Source of the DNA: Methanomicrobiales archaeon
GTDB taxonomy: Archaea; Halobacteriota; Methanomicrobia; Methanomicrobiales; Methanoculleaceae
Direction of reading: 5' to 3'
Assembly (NCBI GenBank): GCA_019136335.1
Contig: JAGVUK010000016.1
Coordinates: 1 to 5,103 of the forward strand
DNA length: 5,103 bases
Position numbers and translations under genes: made by a program. Position 1 is the stretch's first letter, and each line of letters opens with the position of its first letter. Shown in pieces: positions 1-5,103 of this stretch. The notes under the pieces are model-generated. The model was not told the DNA's origin, searched no databases, and worked only from the letters and a program-made list of their open reading frames with translations.

Positions 1-1278
1 CTTCGCGTAGCACCCGGTCGCATCGATGAGCTGCACCTTCCCCTTCCGCCTCTCCTCCTTCCGGTTCGAGAGCACCCAGATGTAGGTGTTGATCCCGGTG
101 TTGTAGAAGAGCTGGCCCGGCAGCGCCACGATCGCCTCAAGCCAGTCGTTCTCCAGAACCCAGCGCCGGATCTCACTCTCCCCCGAGCCGGCATCGCCGG
201 TGAAGAGCGGCGAGCCATTCATGACGATCGCGATCCTGCTCCCGCCGTCCTCCGGGGCCTTGCGCTTGGCAAGCATATGCTGCAGGAAGAGGAGTTGCCC
301 GTCGCTGATCCGGGGGAGGCCCGCCTCGAACCGTCCGGCCGTTCCGCGCTCAAACTCGGCCTTGATGAAGTCCTCCTCCTTCTTCCAGGACTTCCCGTAG
401 GGTGGGTTGCAGATCATGTAGTCGAACTTCATCCCCTGATGCCCGTCTCTTGAGAACGAGGAGTCGGGCTTGATATTGTCTGCATCGCGATCGTCGCCCT
501 TGATCAGCATATCGCTCTTGCAGACCGCGTAGGTCTCGTCGTTCGTCTCCTGCCCGAAGAGCCAGATGTCCGCGTTCGGGTTGATCTCGGAGACAATGTG
601 CTCCTTGGTGACCGAGAGCATCCCCCCGGTCCCGCAGGCCGGATCGAGAACCGTCTTGATGATATGGTTGTGGGCGAGCATATCCGCGTCGCCTGCGAGC
701 ATGAGGTTCACCATCAGTTTGATCACCTCGCGGGGCGTGAAGTGCTCACCGGGATTCTCGTTGTTCTGTTCGTTGAACTTCCGGATGAGTTCCTCGAAGA
801 TGTAACCCATCTGGTGACTGCTCACGCGGTCGGGGTGAAGGTTCACCGTATCGGAGGCGAACTTCTGGATGAGCAGGTAGAGCGACCCTTTCTCGCGCAG
901 CGCCTGGATGGAGTTGCGGATCTTGAACCGGTCCAGGATATCCCTGACGTTCTCGGAGAATCCGTTGATGTAGTCGATCAGGTTCTTATGGATATTCGCC
1001 GGATCGTCAAGAAGCCGCCTGAAATCATATTTTGAAACGTTGTAAAAGGCATAGCCCGACTCATGCTTGAGCACACTGTCGAGGTTCTGGATCTCGTCTT
1101 TTAATTCTGTGTATTTCTTCAGCACATTTTCCTTGGTCGGCGCGAGCACACAGTCGATGCGGGCGAGGACCGTGAACGGGAGGATCAAATCCGGGTATTT
1201 TGAGCGTTTAAAATCGTCGCGAAGGACATCGTCTGCCACATTCCATATAAAACTGGCGATGTGCTGAAAATTCTCCAT
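1..1278 (-). CDS. hsdM: Type I restriction-modification system DNA methyltransferase subunit HsdM (partial, C-terminus off the left edge)
   Basis: This is the modification subunit of a type I restriction-modification system. It transfers a methyl group from S-adenosylmethionine to adenine N6, working in a complex with a specificity subunit (HsdS). The frame is open from an ATG at 1278 to the window edge, giving 426 residues that begin MENFQHIASFIWNVADDVLR. An HsdM N-terminal helical domain spans roughly 5-140. The sequence GEHFTPREV (177-185) leads into the catalytic domain. The SAM-binding motif I is DPACGTGG (212-219) and the catalytic motif IV is NPPYG (291-295), so the site looks intact. 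Family members are usually around 480-530 residues, so perhaps 50-100 are missing off the edge. No strong ribosome site precedes the start, and a leaderless transcript is possible. It is the first gene of its transcription unit here; hsdS and hsdR would be expected to the left but are not visible. Confidence 0.95.
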   Translation of the reverse strand, partial: MENFQHIASFIWNVADDVLRDDFKRSKYPDLILPFTVLARIDCVLAPTKENVLKKYTELKDEIQNLDSVLKHESGYAFYNVSKYDFRRLLDDPANIHKNLIDYINGFSENVRDILDRFKIRNSIQALREKGSLYLLIQKFASDTVNLHPDRVSSHQMGYIFEELIRKFNEQNNENPGEHFTPREVIKLMVNLMLAGDADMLAHNHIIKTVLDPACGTGGMLSVTKEHIVSEINPNADIWLFGQETNDETYAVCKSDMLIKGDDRDADNIKPDSSFSRDGHQGMKFDYMICNPPYGKSWKKEEDFIKAEFERGTAGRFEAGLPRISDGQLLFLQHMLAKRKAPEDGGSRIAIVMNGSPLFTGDAGSGESEIRRWVLENDWLEAIVALPGQLFYNTGINTYIWVLSNRKEERRKGKVQLIDATGCYAK

Positions 1279-1301
1279 ATAATTATCCGATGGCGAGAAA
1301 G

Positions 1302-1321
1302 TGTATTAAGAGTGATTATTT
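1302..1321 (-). promoter_or_regulatory. Candidate TATA region for hsdM
   Basis: The AT-rich minus-strand sequence upstream of hsdM holds two TATA-like elements, CTTAATAC (1303-1310) and AAATAATC (1314-1321). The first is about 25-32 bases from the ATG, which would place the transcription start near the start codon and give a leaderless mRNA. This matches the lack of a clear Shine-Dalgarno site. Neither element is a strong match to the archaeal TATA consensus, so the call is tentative. Confidence 0.3.
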
Positions 1322-1699
1322 GCGACTGCATGGGTGATCTGATGAAATTCAGAAAACCTGAGTAAACCCGTATCAATCCACCCATCATGGGAGTTCTCGA
1401 TACATTGGCAAAGACGTTCGACCTCTGGCTGTCGGTGGGGCAGCCCGAACAATCCGGAAACGATCTTCTGCATTCCCCTCAAGGATGCAAAATACCTGGA
1501 GACCTTCCCAACCAATCAAGGCCTGCTTCTGGCGGGACGGGATGCTGGAGTAGTCCTCCCATCCCCGGCGGTCCCGCTGAGCATGCTGACGGTTTTTAAT
1601 CAATTTCGGGACACGGTCCCACGTAATTCAGTACCAAAAATGGATCAGGCATTCTGGCTTGCCGAGCACCTCCACCAGCACGACTACCGCCCCACCCAC

Positions 1700-1718
1700 A
1701 ACAATTTCAAAACAGCAA
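1700..1718 (-). terminator. Possible T-rich terminator after the ATPase operon
   Basis: On the minus strand this stretch reads as repeated short T runs (GTTTGCTGTTTTGAAATTG), about 60-80 bases past the second ATPase stop codon. Archaeal transcription often ends at T-rich tracts without a hairpin. The G-rich cluster just upstream could slow polymerase. The evidence is weak. Confidence 0.25.
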
Positions 1719-1720
1719 AC

Positions 1721-1741
1721 ATGGCCCGAGCGGGAACTGAA
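1721..1741 (-). repeat. Decayed copy of the tRNA-Ala 3' end (candidate att site)
   Basis: These 21 bases match 4850-4870, the 3' end of the tRNA-Ala gene, at 19 of 21 positions and in the same orientation. The differences are at 1725 (tRNA position 70) and 1737 (tRNA position 58). The match covers the T loop from position 54, the 3' strand of the T stem, the 3' acceptor strand, the discriminator A and one flanking base. The similarity then falls off into a C-rich run, so no tRNA body precedes it and it is not a functional tRNA. Such a 3' fragment is what integration into a tRNA gene leaves at the far end of the insertion. Chance similarity, or a remnant of another tRNA with a related T arm, remains possible. 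Confidence 0.6.
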
Positions 1742-1743
1742 AA

Positions 1744-1795
1744 CCCCGCCCCCCCCGCCCCCAGCCAAACCAGCAACCCCTAAACCCCCGGCCCC
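1744..1795 (-). other. G-tract cluster with G-quadruplex potential
   Basis: The minus (transcribed-sense) strand carries six G runs of four or more: 1795-1792, 1789-1785, 1780-1777, 1762-1758, 1756-1749 and 1747-1744. The last three are separated by single C bases and alone satisfy a four-tract G-quadruplex pattern, because the run of eight can supply two tracts. The cluster spans the stop codon and 3' flank of the second ATPase gene and abuts the tRNA-3' repeat. It may act in transcript ending or simply be unstable low-complexity sequence at an element border. Confidence 0.5.
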
Positions 1796-3394
1796 AGCTC
1801 CTCCGACCCCGTGATCGCCCGGACGATCCCGGCAACGATCGCCCGCTCCTCCGGCTGCAGCCTCGTATAGTACAGTCGCGTATCCTTCGCCTCGACGATC
1901 GCCACGGCATCCGCGACCGGCTTCAAGAACCCCTCGTACCCGGTGCCCCCGGCTGCAACGATCTCGTGAACGGCGCTCCTGACCGCGGAGACCTCCCCCG
2001 CCCCGGCGAGCCGCTTCAGGAACCCCGCCGTCATCCTCCGTGCCGTTGCCGGGTCCAGGCGGCCCGCGTGTGCATACGCCGCCCGGATCAGGGAGAGGCC
2101 GTTTGCCCGGTTCCCGGCCAGCAGTTCCTCCCGCGCGAGATCGAGCGCGAGGTGCACGGACCGCGCCAGCCGGTCAGGGTCGTCGGGCTCTTCCCCGGCC
2201 TCCTGCAGCGCCGCCAGAGCATCCTCCCGCCTCCTGGCCGCGACCCGGTCCGGCAGGGCAACGCCTTCCATAACGCCCGATGCCCCCTGGTGCGTTGTAT
2301 CAACGGCCACCGGCTGCTCATGCCAGGCCTCAAGAAACCTGATGAGGGCAAACACCCGGTCACGGCCGGCCTGCATCCGCATCGCCCGCCATAGCCCGAA
2401 AAGCCTATCCCGGGCCTCATAGGTTGTCCTCTTCTTCATCGGGCGCGAGACGACGTAGCCCTCGGCCTCCAGCCTCCGGAGCTGCGCGTTCACCGTCGCG
2501 AGGTTCAGCCGGGCGCGCTCTGCGACGTCTTTCGGCGTGAGCGGGGTCTCTGCGGCGAGGATCGTATCGAGGATGCTCGTCCGCCAGCCTGAAGAAGGCC
2601 TCCGCCACCTTGCCTGCCCCGCACTGCGAGAGGATCTCGTACAGCCGGACCACCAGCCCCGGGTTGCCGCCGACGAGGTGCCAGAGGGCCTCGATACCGG
2701 GCTCGTAGTCACCGAAGTTCTCGATGAAGGCGGTATCGCCGTCGACCTCCGCGACCCTCCGCATGAGGTCTTTTGATTCGGCGCAGTCGAGCTCCCGGAG
2801 GTGAAAGACCCGGAAGAAGTTGTAGAAGGGCTCGTCGTGGTCGAGGACCCCGGGGAAGAGCGACGGCGCCGACGCAATGACCGAGAGATCATCTGTCCGC
2901 TGGAAGACCGACCGCAGCGCCCGGACTTCGCGCCTGTCCATCTGGCCAAATATCTCGTGGATGTTCTCGACGAATACCACGACCTGCCTCTCCCCGGCCG
3001 ATGCGGTGATCCTCTCGACCGCGGCCTCGCGGACCAGCAGGTCGTCCTCGAGTGCGGTCACGTCCCGTGTCTCGACCCCCATCCCCGCGAGCACCCGGAG
3101 AAAGAAGTCGGACGCCCTGAACATCGAGTACTCCTCCCCTGCAAGATGTACGGGGATCATCCGGTCGGAGAGTTCGTCGCGTATCCTCCGATAAAGCAGG
3201 CTCATCAGGTGAGACTTCCCGGCGCCCCGGCCCCCGACCAGGAGGAAGAATCGCGGCGTTTTGCTCGCGGATGCCCGATCCGCTTCGTTGAACAAACTCT
3301 CCAGGAGTTCCTGCCGGCCGACAAGAAGGTGCTCGAGCGTTTCCCTGTCCTGGGCCGCGGGGAAGTAGCGGTAACACCTACCAGGTGCCGGCAT
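1780..3394 (-). pseudogene. AAA+ ATPase with winged-helix and helical C-terminal domains, broken by a frameshift
   Basis: This is one gene read in two frames. The first frame (ATG at 3394) gives an ATPase domain with Walker A GGRGAGKS (residues 54-61), a Walker B-like strand VVVFVEN (138-144) with E-N in place of the usual D-E, a sensor-1-like strand SVIASAPS (171-178) and a GGNPGLVVRLYEIL segment (242-255). Coding sense continues to about residue 272 near 2580, after which this frame becomes arginine-rich nonsense and stops at 2417. The sense resumes in the next frame as SILDTILAAETPLTPKDVAE, a MarR-like winged helix (about 275-335), then alpha-helical, TPR-like sequence to a TAG at 1780-1782. 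Joined, the product is about 537 residues. The start has a strong ribosome site and overlaps the upstream ATPase gene by 17 bases, so the two are co-transcribed and probably translationally coupled. The likely role is nucleotide-dependent regulation or sensing; the substrate is unknown. The break may be a real mutation, a sequencing error or, less likely, programmed frameshifting. Confidence 0.8.
2574..2600 (-). other. Frameshift site in the second ATPase gene
   Basis: On the minus strand the first frame reads FFRLADE and then loses sense, while the frame one base further along starts to make sense at TSILDTILAAE. Moving between them needs one base skipped, meaning one extra base or two missing bases in the given sequence. 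A G-rich stretch (GGCTGGCGGACGAG) covers the switch, so one extra G is a simple explanation. There is no long homopolymer and no obvious slippery heptamer followed by a pseudoknot. Confidence 0.7.
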
Positions 3395-4565
3395 AATAGA
3401 TCCTCCACCAGTCCCGGAGCATCTTCGAATAGAACCGCAACTCGCCGGGAGTTTCCGAGGCGACGTAGAAGTCGTGGTTCAGCTGTGCCAGCAGCGCTCG
3501 AAACGCATCCTCGCTCTCCGATCCGGTGCTCTGCCGAAAGATCTCGTAGGCAATACCCGCGGGCAGGGACTCCGCGAGACTCACCCTGCTCAGGATGGCG
3601 CGGGCAGCCTTCGCTTCCTGCCCGGAGTAGGTCGTCTGGAGACGGCGCGAGTAGTGCTCAAAGTAGTGGCGCCCCTCGCTGCCGAGGATCCTCCTGTTGT
3701 AGACCCTCTCGACCAGCGCCGGGGAGGGCGCCCCTCCGGAGATCTCCACCTCTTCCTTCAGGCCGGAGAGGACGATCATGATGAAGTAGGGGATGTAGGG
3801 CTCGCCCACGCAGTCGAGAACCGCTCGCCCGATCTCCGGAGAATACTCCCACCCTTCCTCCCGGAAGACACGTTCGACGACGGAGAGTGCGACTCCTTCT
3901 CCGAATCCGCCGATGGTGACTCTCCGGAAGTCGTTTATGACCGGGGTTCCGCCGATATGGTAGACGACATGGTCGATGCTGACCGAGCCCCCGACGATGA
4001 ACCTCACCCCGGGCGAGACCTGCCGCAGCCGCCGGAACCACAGCAGGAACTTCCTCGCCTCGGCCTCCTCCATATTCTGTATGGCAACCGGAAACTCGTC
4101 GAGGATGATGCAGACCGGCCCGGTGAGCCCTGCAAAGATCTCGTCCACCTTCTTTGCCTTCTCGTGCCAGTCGTCTGAGAACTCCGCTCGGAGGCGGCCC
4201 CGGAGTTTTGCCCTGAAGGCCGGGGTCTCGATCTCGTCGATATTCTCCTGCACCAGGGCAAACGCCTTGCCGAGCGCCGAGGAGATCCGGGCCTTGACAC
4301 TCGCTCCCTCGCACTCGACGAGCGCCGTGACGAGATCGGTGATGAACTCCCCCGGCGAGTTGACGCTCTCGACCTCAAGAAATACACACGACTGGCGTTT
4401 GCTTGCAAGGTCTCTCTCGATCTTTCGCATGATCGAGGTCTTGCCGAACCGCCGGGGTGCGACGAGCATGACGTGGTCGTTCTTGATGGTGTTCAGGATG
4501 AACGCGGTCTCGCGCTCGCGGTCGACGAAGTCATCTCCTGTTGCGGGGCTTCCTACGGGCAGCAT
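3378..4565 (-). CDS. AAA+ ATPase of the archaeal-type ATPase family (COG1672-like)
   Basis: This is a predicted cytoplasmic ATP-binding protein of 395 residues. The N-terminus MLPVGSPATGDDFVDRERE is the usual lead-in of this family. Walker A is APRRFGKTS (36-44), with alanine in place of the first glycine as is common here. Walker B is VCIILDEFPV (151-160) with D156 and E157, followed by a sensor-1-like strand RFIVGGSVS (188-196). The C-terminus has the characteristic ELRFYSKMLRDWWRIYY segment (375-391). A GTG at 4574 would add three residues, but it is part of the ribosome site AGGTG, which is correctly spaced for the ATG at 4565, so I chose the ATG. The gene leads a two-gene operon with the overlapping second ATPase. 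Family members are often found in archaeal accessory regions and few have known roles, so the specific function here is unknown. A defence, element-maintenance or stress-sensing role would fit the context but is inference. Confidence 0.9.
   Translation of the reverse strand: MLPVGSPATGDDFVDRERETAFILNTIKNDHVMLVAPRRFGKTSIMRKIERDLASKRQSCVFLEVESVNSPGEFITDLVTALVECEGASVKARISSALGKAFALVQENIDEIETPAFRAKLRGRLRAEFSDDWHEKAKKVDEIFAGLTGPVCIILDEFPVAIQNMEEAEARKFLLWFRRLRQVSPGVRFIVGGSVSIDHVVYHIGGTPVINDFRRVTIGGFGEGVALSVVERVFREEGWEYSPEIGRAVLDCVGEPYIPYFIMIVLSGLKEEVEISGGAPSPALVERVYNRRILGSEGRHYFEHYSRRLQTTYSGQEAKAARAILSRVSLAESLPAGIAYEIFRQSTGSESEDAFRALLAQLNHDFYVASETPGELRFYSKMLRDWWRIYYAGTW
3402..3409 (-). promoter_or_regulatory. 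Strong ribosome binding site of the second ATPase gene
   Basis: GGTGGAGG on the minus strand lies 7 bases before the ATG at 3394 and matches the archaeal Shine-Dalgarno consensus well. It sits inside the coding end of the first ATPase gene and supports 3394 as the start, with translational coupling across the 17-base overlap. Confidence 0.8.
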
Positions 4566-4571
4566 GTACGA

Positions 4572-4576
4572 CACCT
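4572..4576 (-). promoter_or_regulatory. Ribosome binding site that decides the first ATPase start
   Basis: AGGTG on the minus strand ends 6 bases before the ATG at 4565. It contains the alternative GTG start codon (4574-4572), which has no ribosome site of its own. This favours initiation at 4565. Confidence 0.65.
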
Positions 4577-4586
4577 GATAGATCAG
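4575..4586. repeat. Small dyad between promoter and ribosome site
   Basis: CTGAT (4575-4579) and ATCAG (4582-4586) form a 5-base inverted repeat with a 2-base spacer. It lies where transcription of the ATPase operon should begin and shares two bases with the ribosome site and one with the GTTAT array. It may be an extra operator half or chance. Confidence 0.35.
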
Positions 4587-4622
4587 TTATATAACGAATC
4601 TGTTATATAACGGATTCGTTAT
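4586..4622 (-). promoter_or_regulatory. Promoter and operator array of the ATPase operon
   Basis: Two copies of the perfect palindrome GTTATATAAC occur at 4586-4595 and 4602-4611, 16 bases apart, and a further GTTAT half-site is at 4618-4622, again 16 bases on. A larger dyad also overlies them: ATAACGAATC (4591-4600) is the exact reverse complement of GATTCGTTAT (4613-4622), centred on the second palindrome, so 30 of 32 bases in 4591-4622 are symmetric. TTATATAA at 4603-4610 fits an archaeal TATA box about 26 bases before a start near 4580, leaving a short leader that contains the ribosome site. The first copy would then lie between the TATA box and the transcription start. Repressor binding here would block TBP or polymerase. 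The winged-helix domain encoded by the operon's second gene is a possible binder (inference). Confidence 0.7.
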
Positions 4623-4637
4623 TCCTCGGGTCGGCCT

Positions 4638-4671
4638 GCTCCCCGGGGAGCCGGCACCATCTCTATGCCGG
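4638..4671. repeat. GC-rich dyads upstream of the ATPase promoter
   Basis: A perfect 14-base palindrome GCTCCCCGGGGAGC (4638-4651) is followed at once by the stem CCGGCA (4651-4656) / TGCCGG (4666-4671) with a 9-base loop. No T run follows on the minus strand, so a terminator is not clear. The rest of 4624-4838 shows no convincing gene; a small palindrome GTATATAC (4671-4678) resembles a TATA box but has no gene at a fitting distance. Confidence 0.4.
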
Positions 4672-4838
4672 TATATACGCGAGCGGCACCTGGACAGGAG
4701 ACCGGAAGAATAACAGTGGACCGCGACAGCAGGCGACCCTGGGGGCGGAGGCGCTCGTTATCCGGGAGCAAGAGAAGTGCTGGAACAGTTGATAGAAGCG
4801 CCTTGCGGTACGGTAAGATGCAACTCACAAACACGTTC

Positions 4839-4850
4839 AAAAGAACAAGA
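4839..4850 (-). terminator. T-rich terminator after tRNA-Ala
   Basis: Directly after the tRNA discriminator base the minus strand reads TCTTGTTCTTTT, a T-rich tract of the kind that ends archaeal tRNA transcripts. No hairpin is needed or seen. Confidence 0.45.
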
Positions 4851-4870
4851 TGGACCGAGCGGGAATTGAA
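4850..4870 (-). repeat. tRNA-Ala 3' end, partner of the repeat at 1721-1741 (candidate att site)
   Basis: This is the copy inside the intact tRNA gene: T loop, 3' T-stem strand, 3' acceptor strand, discriminator base and one flanking base. The longest identical block is CCGAGCGGGAA on the plus strand (4855-4865, matching 1726-1736). The two copies are direct repeats 3129 bases apart and bracket the ATPase operon. Confidence 0.6.
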
Positions 4871-4922
4871 CCCGCGGCCTCTTCCATGCCAAGGAAGCAA
4901 TCTCCCCCTGATCTATCGGCCC
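4851..4922 (-). tRNA. tRNA-Ala (anticodon GGC)
   Basis: The 72-base minus-strand sequence folds into a full cloverleaf. The acceptor stem is GGGCCGA / TCGGTCC with the G3:U70 wobble pair that marks alanine tRNAs. The D stem is GATC / GATT with a 7-base loop, and the anticodon stem is CTTCC / GGAAG with loop TTGGCAT and anticodon GGC. The variable loop is AGGCC. The T stem is GCGGG / CCCGC with loop TTCAATT, and the discriminator is A73. It reads GCC and GCU codons. CCA is not encoded and there is no intron. The gene's 3' end is repeated at 1721-1741, which suggests it served as an integration site and was restored intact on this side. Confidence 0.95.
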
Positions 4923-4951
4923 CTGTTACCCTACAATGTTGATCGTGATCA

Positions 4952-4959
4952 CTTAAAAA
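4952..4959 (-). promoter_or_regulatory. TATA-like box of the tRNA-Ala gene
   Basis: TTTTTAAG on the minus strand is centred about 33 bases before the mature tRNA 5' end, which allows a start about 26 bases downstream and a leader of some 7 bases. The same T run follows a GC-rich palindrome (GGCCGGCC, 4967-4974) after the upstream gene's stop codon, so it may also help end that gene's transcript. Confidence 0.5.
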
Positions 4960-4980
4960 GGATTGGGGCCGGCCGCTCCC

Positions 4981-5103
4981 TTATCCCTCGCGAGCAAGAC
5001 CCGAAAGCCGGGATAACACCCGCTCCCGCGCATCCTGCATGTTCGGCCGCGCGACGACGGCGCCCTTCCTGATGCAGGGCAAGAGGAGCGGCACCGCACC
5101 CTC
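4981..5103 (-). CDS. C-terminal end of an unidentified protein (partial, starts beyond the right edge)
   Basis: A minus-strand frame is open from the window edge to a TAA at 4981-4983, giving 40 residues that include IRKGAVVARPNMQDARERVL and end SRLSGLAREG. The mix of a hydrophobic strand and a charged amphipathic helix looks like a real protein tail rather than a shadow frame. The tRNA-Ala promoter follows closely, as is usual behind a chromosomal gene. I do not recognise the family, and too little is visible to assign a function. If the insertion model is right, this gene belongs to the original chromosome, outside the element. Confidence 0.55.
   Translation of the reverse strand, partial: EGAVPLLLPCIRKGAVVARPNMQDARERVLSRLSGLAREG

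Larger units (their letters stand above)
1279..1720. other. Intergenic stretch without a convincing gene
   Basis: About 440 bases lie between hsdM and the tRNA-3'-like repeat. Only short open frames occur on either strand; none has a recognisable domain or a ribosome site. One plus-strand frame stays open from 1346 to 1783 (145 codons), but its only in-frame ATG is late (1583) and its product is proline-rich and unlike any family I know. A small hairpin, GGGAC and GTCCC with a 3-base loop (1608-1620), is present without a following T run. The stretch may hold decayed sequence, but I recognise nothing specific. Confidence 0.5.

Noticed and set aside
598..1035. Plus-strand open frame of 145 codons antisense to hsdM
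   Set aside because: hsdM on the minus strand has intact catalytic motifs over this range, so this is its shadow.
1721..1795. A second complete tRNA gene at the T-arm-like repeat
   Set aside because: No matching 5' acceptor strand, D arm or anticodon arm can be found upstream, where the sequence is G-tract low-complexity.
2801..3781. Plus-strand open frame of 326 codons, antisense to the ATPase genes
   Set aside because: Its composition is that of a GC-rich shadow frame (long charged and R/S/P-rich runs), it spans the junction of two real genes, and it has no domain.
3474..4178. Plus-strand open frame of 234 codons antisense to the first ATPase
   Set aside because: The minus-strand gene carries Walker motifs through the same bases, and the plus frame shows no domain or ribosome site.
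4566..4574. GTG at 4574 as the start of the first ATPase
   Set aside because: The GTG lies within the AGGTG ribosome site that is correctly spaced for the ATG at 4565, and nothing like a ribosome site precedes the GTG.
4586..4622. CRISPR-like array or plasmid iteron origin
   Set aside because: Only two full and one partial 16-base units are present, with no spacers, Cas genes or replication gene. The position right before a start codon fits an operator better.
4619..4900. Minus-strand open frame of 93 codons
   Set aside because: It begins inside the tRNA-Ala gene and has no ribosome site or recognisable domain.
4665..5072. Plus-strand open frame of 135 codons
   Set aside because: It reads through the tRNA-Ala gene on the wrong strand. 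Its RELNPRPLPCQGS segment is the well-known false peptide from the antisense of a tRNA T arm and anticodon arm.

Overview
The window looks like a chromosomal accessory region of a fairly GC-rich euryarchaeon, most likely a methanogen of the Methanomicrobiales type. The evidence is AT-rich TATA-like boxes set 25-35 bases upstream of genes, GGTG/GGAGG ribosome sites, a tRNA-Ala gene with no encoded CCA, and an AAA+ ATPase of a mainly archaeal family. The lineage is an inference from style and protein families, not from a marker gene. Every supported gene lies on the minus strand, so transcription runs from high to low coordinates.

In transcription order (right to left): the 3' end of an unidentified protein gene (4981-5103); a complete tRNA-Ala(GGC) gene (4851-4922) with a TATA-like box upstream and a T-rich stretch downstream; a 230-base non-coding stretch with GC-rich dyads; a promoter region built from a 16-base-period array of GTTAT/ATAAC half-sites (4586-4622); an archaeal AAA+ ATPase gene (3378-4565); and, overlapping it by 17 bases, a second AAA+ ATPase with a winged-helix domain and a helical C-terminal region (1780-3394). 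As given, this second gene is broken by a single frameshift near 2574-2600. A G-tract cluster and a decayed copy of the tRNA-Ala 3' end follow (1721-1795). Then come about 440 bases without a convincing gene, and finally the start of hsdM, the DNA methyltransferase subunit of a type I restriction-modification system (1-1278), which runs off the left edge.

The main observation is that the last 20 bases of the tRNA-Ala gene plus one flanking base recur in the same orientation, 19 of 21 identical, 3129 bases away, just beyond the end of the ATPase pair. An intact tRNA at one end and a copy of its 3' end at the other is the usual footprint of integration into a tRNA gene. The two-ATPase operon therefore looks like cargo of a small, integrase-less (or integrase-lost) insertion beside a type I restriction-modification locus. 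One ATPase has an intact nucleotide-binding site. The second couples an ATPase to a DNA-binding-type domain, and the operon has a strongly symmetric promoter. This suggests an autoregulated two-component ATPase module, possibly for defence or element maintenance; that function is inference only.
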